Made by a program: the position numbers and the translations under genes
Shown here: piece after piece, positions 21,963 to 35,422 of the stretch
Position numbering within the stretch: the first letter of the stretch is position 1
How the letters are laid out: each line of letters begins with the position of its first letter
Source of the DNA: Ziziphus jujuba
Taxonomy: Eukaryota > Streptophyta > Magnoliopsida > Rosales > Rhamnaceae
Direction: 5' to 3'
Assembly (NCBI RefSeq): GCF_031755915.1
Contig: NC_083390.1
Span: 16,771,001 to 16,835,000 of the forward strand
DNA length: 64,000 bases
The notes under the pieces: model-generated
Seen by the model: the letters and a program-made list of their open reading frames with translations, nothing else
Told to the model about the DNA's origin: nothing
Database searches by the model: none

Positions 21963-24900
21963 ATGGCTCCAGTTCTAAGCAGGAGTTTAGCCAACGCTTC
22001 TCTAGCTACACTTCCCTCTTCATCCCCCTTCACAGCTGGAAATCCCAGTAAAGTATTCAACTTTAGAAGCACTTTTGTCCCACAAAATGGGATCGGAAGG
22101 GGCTTATCATGTAGTGGGTTGAAGTGGAAGCTCGAGAGGAGAAATAGTCGAATCGCCGTGCGGTGTGAAGCGGCGGTTGCCGAGAAGGAGGCCGGCGATA
22201 CTTCTGGCGAGAAATTTGAGTACCAAGCCGAGGTGGGTTTCTTTCATTTTCTTATAAAGTTTTTGTCTTTTTTGTGTTCCCAGAATTGGAAATTTTACCT
22301 AAACTCTCTTCTGTTTCTGAGAGAATAGGGGAATTGAAAGAAGTTGTAAATATTGGAATTGCTTCTCCAACCCATGACCAAAATCTACTTGAAAGTTTTA
22401 ATCTTTTATGTATTTATGCTTTTTTTTTTTTTTAGTAAAGTGAGTACTTTTGTGTATATATTATGAAGTTTTGGTAATATATTGGGATGATAACTTGAAT
22501 GGGGTTCAATTTGTGCTCATTTCCATTTGATAAAGATTATCTTTTGTTTTCACACGTGAGATTGCTGACTTATTGTTTGTCATTTGGGAATTGAGAATTT
22601 GAGATTGTAACCACTCGCAGGTCAGTCGACTATTAGATTTGATAGTTCATAGTCTTTACAGCCACAAGGAGGTGTTCCTTCGAGAGCTTGTCAGGTGAGT
22701 TGTTTATTGCTATTTTTGATTTATACGGACTTCTTTTGATTTGAATTTCCGCTATTCTTGTTTCTTTTTTACAAATTTTAAACTAGTTATGGGCTGCACA
22801 TGACAATGATGCAGCCTATGTGAGGACACCATACTTCTTGTTCCTAGTCTCTGAACAATGTGGTTTGCAAATCTTTGGTTGAATTTTATACCTTTCTGTC
22901 CCGTATCTCTAACGTGTCTTAAAATGTGCGTATGACATAAGAGACATGAGAGATCATGAGAATTGGTGTTTATATGGCGGTGGTTTCTTTGGTTTCGGTC
23001 ATATACTGATTTACTATTATTACTATTTTTTTCTCTCCAGTAATGCAAGTGATGCATTGGACAAGTTGAGATTTTTAAGTGTGACTGAGCCTTCTTTGCT
23101 TGGAGATGCTGGTGATCTAGAGATACGAATCAAACCTGATCCAGATAATGGGACCATCACTATAACGTAAAGTGATTTCAAGCCTCATTTTTTTGGAGGA
23201 TAGAAGAGTGTGTTTTTCTGAAATTGTGTTCTCTGATTTCTCAGGGATACTGGTATTGGAATGACAAAAGAGGAGCTCATTGATTGTCTAGGAACTATTG
23301 CTCAGAGTGGTACTTCAAAATTCTTGAAGGCATTGAAGGTATCTTCTTCCCCTGTCAATGTATCTAGAACTAGTTATGCACTTAGTTGCATTTAGTTTTG
23401 TATTGTGTTATTTGAGGCTTCAATATTAACTATATTGACGTTTTACTCTTCCAGGAAAATAAGGATCTTGGTGCAGATAATGGGTTGATTGGTCAATTTG
23501 GTGTTGGTTTCTATTCTGCTTTTCTTGTTGCTGAGAAGGTGTGGACTGTTTTTTTGTGTTTCGATCATGCCTTGTCACAGCAATATGCTCTTGGTCATGC
23601 ATCTTATATTAGCATTCAGCAGTTTTCTTGGGGGTTGCTATACATATAAATATTGAATTATTGACGCATCTGATAACATCTGTTTATGGAGTTGCTAACT
23701 ATAGGTGATATATATATGCACAATCAGGTTGTTGTCTCCACAAAAAGCCCAAGGTCAGATAAGCAATACGTTTGGGAATCTGAGGCTGATAGTAGCTCAT
23801 ATATAATTAAGGAAGAGACAGATCCTGAAAAGCAACTGCAACGTGGAACACAGATCACACTCTATTTAAGGGTACTTTTGCCGCTTTATTTATTTTCTCA
23901 TTATAAGGGTCACTATAATTGTATCAGAAGTTTATGCCTTATCTTGTGTGGGACGTTTGCCCTATTGTTCATTTGAGTTGTTTCTCTTTTTTATTTTCTT
24001 TTACTTTTTCAATCAGCAAATTGTGATCCACGTGTATTAACAGAGTTCAGTGCAATAACATTTGATATACTTGCCTTATTACTAGAAGTCATTTAGAATT
24101 CTGTTGTTTTCACAGGCTGATGACAAATATGAATTCTCAGAGCCAACCAGAATTCAAAATTTGGTGAAGAATTACTCGCAGTTTGTTTCTTTCCCTATCT
24201 ATACTTGGTTGGAAAAATCAAGGACTGTTGAGGTGAGAACTCCTATTTTTGTGTTAATGAACACTTTTAACTGTTATTGAGTTGGTTTTGGGGGGAAATA
24301 AGATAATTAGATATCAAATGAAGGTTATCTTACTTCTTTTGTTTTGTGTATCATGTTAACTATCATCCTTCATTATAAAAGAATACTAGATGGTAATAAT
24401 GGATATTGTTAAGTCGAAATCAGTCTGATGGTTATTTACCATAACTTGATGAATTAGCTTTCATTGTCTTGATCTCTTAGTTTAATCCTGAACATTGCAG
24501 TGTAATTATCTGATTCATCTCAGCTTATAAATTAATAATTAATAGATAAATATATTATAAAATATTATAAATTAATAAGTTATATATTTCATTATTATTA
24601 TAAAAGTTATAATATTATAAATCAGTTTTTTTGAAACCCTCTGCTTCAATTGTTATTTTTTCACAAAATGCTAACATAAGATAACAAGCCCAGTCTTTCA
24701 CTAAGATTTTTTTAGTTGGAAATTATAGCTGTTAAAAATCTAACTTAATTTGATATTTCAATTTGATATTTCTGTAGTCATATCTTTATGACATTGGTAT
24801 CCTTGACAGGTGGAAGAGGAGGAAGAACCAAAAGAAGGAGAAGCAGAGGTAATTAGCATAGAATCCTATTTTAGGGCATTGCAGTTTCTATTTTTGATTA

Positions 24901-27900
24901 GTATGATATTGAGTAGGTTACTATACTTGTTAACAGGGCGAGAAGAAAAAGAAGAAGACAACAAAAACCGAGAAATATTGGGACTGGGAACTAGTCAATG
25001 AAACAAAACCAATTTGGGTGAGTTATGCTGTTTATGCTCTGAGGTGGTTCGATGCTATTGTATGATTTTTATTTTTATTTTTATTTTTGTTTCTAGGTGG
25101 CTTTCATTTTGCTTGATACTCCATGTAATGAACTTCATGTTTCTTTTCATTCAAATGCAGATGCGGAATGCAAAGGAAGTTCAAAAAGAAGAGTACCAAG
25201 AATTCTACAAGAAAACATTCAATGATTTCTTGGATCCACTTGCATACACTCATTTCACAACTGAGGTATGCAGACAACATAGTTCTGTAAAGTGAATAAT
25301 ATAGATGGTTTGGAGTTTGACTTTTAATTTTAAAATTATGCAGGGTGAGGTGGAGTTCAGGAGTGTTCTTTATATTCCTGGAATGGGGCCTCTTAACAAC
25401 GAGGATGTAATAAATCCAAAAACTAAAAATATACGTTTATATGTGAAACGGGTGTTTATCTCAGATGATTTTGATGGTGAGCTGGTAAGTTTGTTACTTT
25501 CCGATTGAATTCATTTTATCCCTAACTTTAGATTCTATGGAGTCCTTGTGTGTATGGTTTGATGTTGACTATATTCTTCATCAAGTATAAATTAGGTTCT
25601 AGTGTGTGTACATTGAGATTGAAAATTAAAGTCATTTCCTTTGTATTTTAATCAAATAAGATATTCTTCCATGTTGAACATTTCAATGTTATGTACTTTA
25701 TAAAACATGTTTTGTTCTATCTCTGTCTTTTTGGAACTTAACTTTTTTGCAATCTTAAAACTTCTATGGCAGAAGAGTGGTTTGTTAGGCATTTAGTAGG
25801 TTTTTAATAACTCCTATCAAGCAAGTTACAATTGCCCGAGCAACACATCATGTTGTTATATGCATCTCACTTAAGAGTATATATTTTCCAGTTTGATGTC
25901 AACTTGTATTTTCATATGAAACCCCTCAGACGTATTACTAAATAATTTGAAATTGGTTTGCAGTTTCCACGGTATTTGAGTTTTGTGAAGGGTGTGGTGG
26001 ACTCTGATGACCTTCCTCTAAATGTTTCTCGAGAGATCCTTCAAGAAAGCCGAATTGTAATTCCGTAAACTTTACACACTTCTATAAAATTTATAAAATT
26101 CTTGCAGTTTTATGTTCAGTTTAATTTTGCATGTGCTCTTAGTTTCCCATCTATCTGGTGTTTTCAGGTGAGAATCATGAGAAAGAGACTTGTGAGGAAA
26201 ACATTTGACATGATCCAAGATCTAGCTGAAAGTGAAAATAAAGAGGTCTGTAGCTATATAAATGCAGTTTTCTTATTTCCTCTTGAGGTTTTTTATTTTT
26301 TATTTATTTTTATTTCTTGAAAATGGTTGAATTTGATTGCAGGATTACAAGAAATTCTGGGAGAACTTTGGCCGGTTTATAAAGTTGGGATGCATTGAGG
26401 ACTCTGGGAATCACAAGCGCATAACACCTCTTTTGCGGTTCTACTCTTCGAAAAATGAGGAAGAACTAACAAGTTTAGATAACTATGTTGAGAACATGGG
26501 TGAGAACCAGAACGCTATCTATTACTTGGCAACAGACAGTCTGAAAAGTGCCAAGTCTGCTCCATTCTTAGAGAAGTTGCTTCAGAAAGATATTGAGGTA
26601 TGTCTTTGTGTGTTCTGCAAGACTGCTCCCTTTTTAGTGGAGCTTATTTAGCAAAATCCGTGGCACGAAGTTACTATGCTTTTGGGATTTCTCCTTAATT
26701 TTATTGCTCAACTCTGAAAAAATGTTCTCTCATATTTTTTGTGTATGTTCCTTTCTCTGGTGTGTTATATGTTACTCTGAATTTTTTTGGGATAATGGCT
26801 GATGTAATTATTTTCTCTCAGGTTCTATATTTAATAGAGCCCATTGATGAAGTTGCGATCCAGAACTTGCAGACCTACAAAGAAAAGAAATTTGTTGACA
26901 TAAGCAAAGAAGATCTAGAGCTTGGTTGGTGCTCTTGCATTCACTTATATTATTATTATTATTAAAGTTTATAACCTATTATTGCTTCATTTTTTCTATT
27001 CTTGTGCGCACCTTTCTCAATGGGAGAGTTCCATTGAAATGCCAGGTGACGACGATGAGGTCAAAGAAAGAGAAACCAAACAGGAATATAATCTTCTATG
27101 TGATTGGGTAAAGCAACAGCTTGGTGATAAGGTAGCAAAAGTCCAAATCTCTAAGCGTCTGAGTTCATCTCCCTGTGTTCTTGTTTCTGGCAAGTTTGGA
27201 TGGTCCGCTAATATGGAAAGGTACGTTATGGACCGTGTTAAAAATAAACGCTCAAGGAAAGGTCATATTGACAGATTTTTCCTTTTTGACAGATTGATGA
27301 AAGCTCAGGCTCTTGGGGATACCTCAAGTTTGGAATTCATGAGGGGGAGGAGAATATTGGAAATTAATCCAGATCATCCCATTGTTAAAGACCTAAATGT
27401 AAGCTAATTTGAATTCTGCACTAGTTAGTGCTTCACTTGGAAATATTGTTGTAATCTAATCAATTGTTCACTAAAGTCTACTAGAATGTAAAACTGGTTG
27501 TGAGAATATCTATCATTTTTGTATGCCCATGTGTGGAGGAAATCTACAATGGTTAACAATTTGAAAGTAGTTATGGCTTCAAAGGGTTGATTTACTTTGT
27601 TTATTCTTTTGCAGGCTGCATGCAAGAATGCTCCTGATAGCATTGATGCCAAGAGAGCAGTTGATCTCCTATACGATACGGCCTTGATCTCCAGTGGATT
27701 CACGGTAAGGACAATGCAGAAACATCTTTTATTCGATGTTACCATTACATAAACAATATGGGAATTAGTCGTAATGATGATACTTTCCCAATTGATCATG
27801 CAGCCTGACAGCCCAGCTGAGTTGGGAAACAAAATATATGAGATGATGGCAATGGCCCTGGGAGGAAGATGGGGTAGATCAGAAGAGGAGACAGATGCAG

Positions 27901-28010
27901 CAACAGATGACAATGCTGCAAAGTCTGATGCAAGTGCCGGTGAATCCTCGGAGGCTCAAGTGATCGAACCATCGGAAGTGAGGGCAGAGACTGATCCTTG
28001 GAGTGATTAA
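21963..28010 (+). CDS. HSP90-5: Chloroplast HSP90 (HSP90.5/HSP90C)
   Basis: 793-aa ATP-dependent chaperone of the plastid stroma. The 19 exons start at 21963, 22621, 23041, 23245, 23455, 23728, 24116, 24810, 24937, 25161, 25344, 25964, 26168, 26343, 26822, 27046, 27293, 27615 and 27804; they end at 22232, 22694, 23166, 23338, 23538, 23871, 24232, 24848, 25017, 25265, 25484, 26056, 26245, 26597, 26924, 27220, 27398, 27704 and 28010. Residues 1 to about 67 are Ser-rich with few acidic residues, a plastid transit peptide. GHKL ATPase motifs follow: [15 protein letters not shown] around 115-125, DTGIGM 158-163, [11 protein letters not shown] from 201. An acidic-then-Lys-rich linker lies at about 304-326, then middle and C-terminal domains. 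It ends in DPWSD, typical of plastid HSP90, instead of cytosolic MEEVD or ER KDEL. In Arabidopsis it supports protein import, thylakoid formation and chloroplast development. The length is normal. Confidence 0.96.
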
Positions 28011-28532
28011 ATATCCCATTAAGACATTGTTCAATGAAAAATTTTGGCATTATAGAAAGGGAGAGAGATCAATTAGGATAGGGAAAACAGTGCACACAAA
28101 GCAGGTTCATGCACACTGGGTTTTTGGTTGGGTAAGGGAGGGGGAAGAGAGAGAGAGAGTGATGCTCATATACTTTGTGATGGAAAAGTAATTATTATTG
28201 TTATGATGTGCTGGCTGCTGCTGTTGATTTATAATGCTCGTTTTAAAATTCAAATTTCATGTGATTTTCTTAATATCTTTTGTGCCGTGTCTCTGCATAT
28301 TCTTTGGTGTTCCTTTGAATTTTCTTAGGGATCCATGTTTGAAAGAATTATATTTCACCAAGGGTGATAGTGCGAGTGGGTGAGTCTGTAAAACATGCTC
28401 AGCCCTGATATAACGAAGGTTCAATTTACTGCCCATTTTGTAATGTTACGTTTCTTTAGTACAGCAATTTGGCATCTTTGCATTGTAAATTTTATTGGAG
28501 TTGGTATTTTGTATCTTGAAAATTTACTGGCT
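28011..28532. other. HSP90 3' UTR and flank
   Basis: Probable 3' UTR with a GA-rich stretch near 28135-28160. From about 28405 the sequence matches the flank at about 32505, the left border of the tandem duplication. Confidence 0.5.
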
Positions 28533-29714
28533 ATTTGCACTCTAAATTTATAAAATCCTTGCGTTGTTGATTTTTATGTAAGATTTTAGACGAAAGTGAA
28601 AATGTGAAGTGTAATTTTATATGGTTCTAAGTGGAAAATTGTAAAAATTTTCAAATAAAAAATAATGAAGAATTTAAAGAAATATAGATGATTATTATCT
28701 TTTTAAATAATTTGTTTAAATTTTTTTAAAAGAAATTGCAAATGTAATTTTTCAAAAATAAAAATAAAAATCTCTATATATAATAAATATTCTAAAAAAA
28801 TAAATAAATAAAAACCAATAAAAAATTTTTGGATATGTAAATTAAAAAAAAAAAAAACTGCGTATATTATTAGAAAATTTTAAATGCACAAAACAATAAA
28901 AATAATAATTTGTGCATATCTTAGAGATTAAAAAAAAAAAAAAAAACAAAGACCTATAAAAAAGAAAGTGATCAAGTATTGCTAAATTATAAAAAGAAAT
29001 TTTGAAAAATTATTTTTATAAAATATGTTCTTTTATTTATTATATATATTTTTCATTTATAATATAACAATTTTTTATAAATATTTTGTAAAATAAGTTA
29101 ACAATACTTTTATAATATTTCAGCTAAAAATATGTTATATTTTATATTATATAGAACTAATGTAACAAAATTTTGTTATATTTATATTTTATAAAATTTT
29201 ATAAATAACAAATATAACAAAATATTATAAAATATTATTCTGAATAATAAATATAAATATAAAAAATACATATAATAAGATGAAAAAAACATATCTTATA
29301 AAAAATGCTAGATCGCTTTTTTTTTTTTATAGGTCATTATGTTTTTTATAATATTTGTAATAAGCATAAATTATTATTTTTATTTTTTTAAAAATTTATA
29401 TTTGCATTTTTATAATAATCTATGCAGTTTTCTTTTTCATATTCATATTTTTATTAGTTTTTATTTATTCAATTTTTAGAATATTTATTATATTTAAAGA
29501 TTTTTTATTTTTGAAAAATTGCATATAATCTTTTTAAAATTTTAAAAAATTTATCATTACTTTTATTTAAAAAATTTATCATTACTTTTATTTAAAAAAA
29601 TTTATAATTTTCATCTTAAATTATATAAAATTACACTTTCACCCTAATTTCTGTTTAGTACTTGATAAAAAAATCAACAAACATTTGCAAGATTTTATAA
29701 GTTCGAATGCAAAT
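28533..29714. mobile_element. 1.18-kb fold-back (long inverted repeat) element
   Basis: Both ends read ATTTGCA pointing inward (28533-28539; inverted at 29714-29708). The arms match over about 400 bp: the left order is TTATAAAATCC, TTGTTGATTTTT, GTGTAATTTTATAT, TAATTTTTCAAAAATAAAAA, AATAAATATTCTAAAA, AATAATAATTTGTGC, AGACCTATAAAAAAG, and the inverted right arm gives TTATAAAATCTT, TTGTTGATTTTT, GTGTAATTTTATAT, CAATTTTTCAAAAATAAAAA, AATAAATATTCTAAAA, AATAATAATTTATGC, TGACCTATAAAAAAA. About 330 bp separates the arms. No ORF; no clear target duplication. Confidence 0.75.
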
Positions 29715-30629
29715 TGATAGAAAAAATTCTTTAGGATGTAATGTGTTAACACTGATAAAATTCAATATATATTGGTGCTAATTTTTTTTAAAAGAATTTA
29801 CCAAAAAAAATATATATATAAATTTTTAAAATTTGTGTACATATAGTGATGGTAATATGAAAAAAAAAAAGAAAAAAAAGTGAAGCAGAAAGAAACTATT
29901 TTTGGTAGTTGAATTTCACTAGTGATAATTGCTATGAGTAACTAAATGGTGATGGAATTCAGATTTCTATTCTATCTTAATCTATTCGAAAACATTATTC
30001 AACTCAATAGGAAAAAGTTCTTTTTTTTTTTTTTTCCTTTTCTTTTTTCTCTTTTTTCATTTTTTATATATGCTTAGATTATAGTTCATTTTTTGGTCAT
30101 AGTTCTTTATAATCAAATAATCACACATTTAATTTCCAAAAAAAAAAAAATAATTAAAAAAAATCACACATTTAATAGAGAAATGTCATGACATATGTAA
30201 TGCACGATTATTTTGGGAAAAAGAAAACCCGACCCGATGGATCTGCCCGATACATAAACTACCCTGCTGGGTTAGTGGCACAGGATTCAACTAAAAACCT
30301 AAATAAAATAAATAAATAAATAAATAAAATTAGAAAAAGGCTAACGTAGTTACGTAGGGTTCAAGGAGGGTTCAGAGGTGGGCAATACACTGTTGCTGTC
30401 CCCTTCCTGCTTCAGAAATCTTGCTCATCCATTTCACTTTTATTCTTCTTCCTTGTGCCACCTCTTAACTTTCTTCTAATTTCCTTTTGTTCAAAACTTT
30501 CCTGGAAAATTCTCAATCCATCATTGTTGAATGATCAGTACCACTTCTTCACCTCTGCTTTGTCTGCTTCAAAGTCCAATTCTCCTCTTCAAGACTGATA
30601 AATTAATTATAAATTTGATTTTAAAAAAT

Positions 30630-32394
30630 ATGTTAGAGGAACTTAGCCAAACAAGCTGCTTCGAGGAAGATCAACTTCTCCTCCGAGTCTCAAATTCCAT
30701 CTTGGTTTTCTAGCTCTGATAAATTTTCCAAAGACTCAAAAATTTCTTGAAGAGTTTAGGCCTTTCAGTAGTAATTTATTCTCGGTTTACAGTACTGAAA
30801 ACCCAGTTTACTGAATTCAGGTAAACCTTTTGGTCTTCCTGGGTTCTCTAATAGTGTAAAAGGTTATAGTGTTGTTTCCACTGATGCCAAGGAGGAACCA
30901 TCTGGTCCAGATGAAAACCAACACCAGGAGTTATTGGATGAGATAGAGAAACAGATACAGATTGAGACAGAGGATTGGGAAGAAGCGGCCAAAGATTACC
31001 AAGAGCTTCTAATGGGTAGGTGTGAGCAGAAACTTCCCAGTTGAGCCTTATGTGAAGTCGTTGTTCTGTGGTTGGTTTGAGCCTTTGTGTGATGCAATTG
31101 CTGCCGATCAGAAGATGTACAAGGAAACGAAGAATAAACCATCGTATGCTCCGTTTTTGGATCACTTACCATTAGATACGATGGCAGTTATTACACTGCA
31201 TAAGTTGATGGGGTTGTTGATGACAGATAGTGGAGGAATTGGGGATGTCAGTGTAGTACAAGCCGCTTGCCAGATGCGTGAAGCCCTTCAACATTAGGTG
31301 AGTAAACTTAGAATCTCAATTTTGCCAAAGTGTCTGATCAACATTTTTGTTTTGATAATATTTTTTAAGTATATAGTATGTAGCAAACTATCCAAACAGA
31401 ACCCAAATCTTTATGTTTGCCATAGTATGAATTGTGGCCATATTCAAAATAAAAAAGTGGCTGTGAGGGATTAATTAGTTTGTAGTTTGTCTTAGAGATA
31501 GTCTTGACAAATCGGCTTGAACTTTTTGTACTTTCTCAATGCAAGTTAATGAATCCTTTTCTTCCTAAACTCCTCCTTCACTAGCTGAAGGTTTCTGTTA
31601 AAAGCAATTTCATCTCTTTGATGCTGTTACCCACATGTCCTTTTTATATACTTCAACAAGAATTTCAGCTGCTATATTTTAGCAGTCAGTTTGCAGCTAA
31701 ATTTTGTAATTGTGACCGCTTAGTTTACTTTATATGACGTAAAATAGGTGTTTTATTCTTTTGGATATGTAAGAATTATTCATGAGGATCTCTTACATGG
31801 ACCAGGTTAAGATACACAGATTTTTAAAGAAAGACAGAGAAGAACACAATTGATAACAAACCCTGAGGGTGAATCTGCTTCTGTTACAAATGAACAAGAG
31901 AAACAAATCAAAGATCAACAGAAGCTGAGAAAGAAGGTTAGTTAATAAAAAAGCAGAAGGTGAAGCAATTAAGGGAAATAGTGAACAAAAACAGGATGAC
32001 TCTAAGCCTTGGGGTAAGGAAGACCCATGTTAAGGTATGTGATTTCTATAGTTCTACAGCTGAAGATCATCTTGTTGTTGCAATTGCTATTTCATTTTGG
32101 TTCTTGTACTATCCAGATTGGAAGTAGATTGATGCAATTTTTAATGGAAACGGCCCTATATACAACCTCCAGAATCCAGTTGATCAATTAGGAGATGGTC
32201 CCCGAAATATGGCTTACATTTGCACACACACTTCAAACCGTTGAAATACGATGAGAAAAAAAAAAAAAAAATTTGCATTTTTATTTACTTTACCCTCTCT
32301 CTCTTTCCCTTCTCCCAGTATCAATAGGGAGGGCAGCAGGAGATATGGAGTTATCGAATATGATCCACTAGTTCGCAGAGGACTCGAGAAAACA
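30630..32394 (+). pseudogene. RpoT pseudogene, exons 1-4 only
   Basis: A degenerate copy of the 5' part of the intact polymerase gene to its right. The start codon is kept at 30630, but the next bases carry a 1-bp insertion (ATGTTAGAGG against ATGTGGAGG). Exon 1 lacks a segment of about 50 bp after AGTACTG and another of about 85 bp after GAGATAGAGA, and its last codon GAG is TAG. The exon 2 copy (from 31806) has a 1-bp insertion, the exon 3 copy carries extra bases and the exon 4 copy ends at 32394. Exons 5-19 are absent. Introns 1-3 are retained, so it arose by DNA duplication, not retroposition. Confidence 0.92.
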
Positions 32395-33451
32395 GTAACT
32401 GAATGGGTCATACAAGGGTGGTTGTACTGTAGTATATTCTCCTCTTTAATATAATGGTGAACCTCATGTACTCTGGTTGTACTGTAGTTTTTTTTTTTTT
32501 TTTTTTTTCCACTCAGATTTACTAAAGATTCAATTTACAACCAATTTTATTATGCTACATTTCTATAACTCAGCAACTTTAAATGAATTTATCCTAAAAG
32601 ATATACAAATTTCTGAAATGTGTATATATATATATATATAAAACAAATTAAAAAAAAAGGTAAAGAGGTGGAAAGAAACTATTTTTGATAGTTAGGCACG
32701 AGTTGGGAGAAAGATAAGAAGTTAAAAAAAAAAAAAATGTATTAGTGATAATTGCTAGAAGTAACCGAACTGTGTTGAGATCCATATTTTCAATTTCATT
32801 TTTCTTATTTCTATTTCATTCCATCGGAAAACAGTATTCAACCCAATAGGAAAAAGTACTTTTTTTTTTTTTTTTAACATTTTTACTGTAAATATTGAGT
32901 CTGTTGAGCCAATCAACAAAATATTTCAGGTTTTATATATGCTTAGTCTTCATATATATATATATATATATATATTTGGGCAATAGTTCTTTATAGCTAA
33001 ATAATCACATATTTAATAGAGAAATTTCATCCTTTATGTACTGCACGATTATTTTGGACCAAAAAGAACCGACTCATTACAAAATTCTCCATCACCTAAT
33101 TTATCAAATATCAAAAAAAAAAGAAAAAAAAAACCCCAATGGATCAGCCCAATACATAAACCGCCCTGCCGGGTCAGCTGCACAGGATTCAACTAAAAAC
33201 TTTGAAAAAAGAAAAAATTATTTTATTTTATTTTTATTTTTAAAGAAGGGCAAACGTAGGTTTAAGGAGGGTTTTGGAGGCGGCTTACACACCGTTGCTG
33301 CTCCTTCCCTACTTTGTTCAGATCTTTCGCTCTTCAGTATCACTTGTATTCTTCTTCCTCTCGCTGCCTCCAACTTTTCCTCTAATTCCCATTTATTCAA
33401 AACTTTCCTGGAAAATTCTCAACTGTTATTGCTATCCCTATTTGTTTTTGA
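32395..33451. other. Duplication junction and RpoT promoter region
   Basis: Long T-run at about 32489-32510 near the junction of the two copies, (TA)n at about 32625-32640 and 32954-32976, then probable promoter and leader of the intact gene. ORFs of 60-139 codons here show no homology. Confidence 0.5.
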
Positions 33452-33529
33452 ATGACCAGTTTCACTTCTTCACCTCTGCATTTTTCTGCTTCGCCTCTGC
33501 ACTTCTTCCTGTTTGGACTGATAAATTAA
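33452..33529 (+). other. Upstream in-frame ORF of the RpoT gene
   Basis: An ATG at 33452 lies exactly 99 nt before the main ATG and in the same frame. It reads 25 codons beginning MTSFTSSPLHFSAS and stops at TAA 33527-33529; TAA and TGA follow in frame before the main ATG. RPOT2-type genes of other plants have an upstream start with an N-terminal extension before the MWRN methionine. Here it is closed, so it can act only as a uORF unless splicing changes the leader. Confidence 0.5.
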
Positions 33530-33550
33530 TCATAAATTTGATTCAAAAAT

Positions 33551-35379
33551 ATGTGGAGGAACTTAACCAAACAGGCTGCTTCGAGGAAGATCATCAACTT
33601 CTCCTACGAGTCTCAAATTTCATCTTGGTTTTCTAGCACTGCGAAATTTTCCAAAGACTCAACATTTCTTGAAAAGGTTAGGCCTTTTAGTGGCAATTCT
33701 CGATTTACAGTACTGGGCTTTTCTCCAAATGGTCCAATATCTTCCCAAATAGAAAATTTGAGAAAACCCAGTTTACTGAATTCAGGTAAACCTTTTGGAG
33801 TTTCTGGGTTCTGTAATGGTGTAAAAGGTTATGCTAGTGTTGCCGAGGCAATTGTTTCGACGGATGCCGAGGAGGAATCCTCTGGTTTAGATGAAAACCA
33901 CCACCAGGATTTATTGGATGAGATAGAGAGACAAAATAAGGTGGATTCCTATCTTAAAAAGCCTAAGAGAATGGTGGCCGGGGTGGGGATATCAAAGTAC
34001 AATTCGCTTAGGAAGAAGCAGATAGAGATTGAGACAGAGGCTTGGCAAGAAGCAGCCAAAGAATACCGAGAGCTTTTAATGGATATGTGTGAGCAGAAAC
34101 TTGCACCCAATTTGCCTTATGTGAAGTCGTTGTTCCTTGGTTGGTTTGAACCTTTGCGGAACGCAATTGCTGCCGATCAGAAGATGTGCAACGAAAGGAA
34201 GAATAAACCATCTTATGCTCCATATTTGGATCACTTACCCGCGGATATGATGGCAGTTATTACAATGCATAAGTTGATGGGGTTGTTGATGACAAATAGT
34301 GGAGGAATTGGGAATGTCAGGGTAGTCCAAGCCGCTTGCCAGATAGGTGAAGCCCTTGAACATGAGGTGAGTAAGCTTAGAATTTTCAGTTTTGCCAGAG
34401 TTTCTGATCGACATTTACGTTTCTGATAACTTTGTTAGAAGTATAGACTGTAGCAAACTATCCAAACAGAACCTAAGTCTTTATGTTTGCCATAGTATGA
34501 CTTGTGGCCATATTCAAACTAAAAAGTGACTGTGAGAGAACAATTAGTTTGTCTTAGGGGTAGTCTTGACAAATTAGCTTGAACTTTTTGTATTTTCTCA
34601 CTGTAAGTTAATGGATCTTTTTTTCTTCCTAAAGTCCTCCTTCACTAATATTTGGCTTTTGTGAAAAGCAATTTTTCATCTCTTTCATGATGTTACCTAC
34701 ATTTCCTATTACACATCCTGTACTTTAACAAGAATTTCAGCTGCTACATTTTAGTAGTCAGTCTGCAGCCAAATTTTGTGACTGTTACTGTTTAGTTACT
34801 TTACATGCCAAATTTTGTGACTGTTACTGTTTAGTTACTTTACATAATATTAACCACATTCTTTGGATATGCAAGAATCATTCATAAGGATCTCTTACAT
34901 GGACCAGGTTAGGATACACAGATTTTTAGAGAAGACAAAGAAGAACACAATTGATAACAAACCTAAGGGTGAATCTGCTTGTGTTACAAATGAACAAGAG
35001 AAACAGATCAAAGATCAACAGAAGCTAAGAAAGAAGGTTACTCAGTTAATAAAGAAGCAGAAGGTGAAGCAAGTAAGGGGAATAGTGAAGGAACAGGATG
35101 ACTCAAAGCCATGGGGTCAGGAAGCCCACGTTAAGGTATATGATTTTTATAGTTCTAAAGCTGAAGATCATCTCGTTGTTGTTATTGCTATTTCATATTG
35201 GTTCTTGTACTATCCAGATTGGAAGTCGATTGATGCAATTGTTAATGGAAACAGCCTATATACAACCTCCAGTTGATCAATTAGGAGATGGTCCACCTGA
35301 TTTACGCCCTGCATTTGTACACACACTTAAAACTGTAGAAACACCGTGAGGAAAATTGCATATTTATTTAGTTTACCCC

Positions 35380-35422
<43 letters not shown>

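Noticed and set aside
33036..33455. 139-codon ORF before the RpoT gene
   Set aside because: No homology; it overlaps the probable promoter and leader and lies in a different frame from the polymerase.
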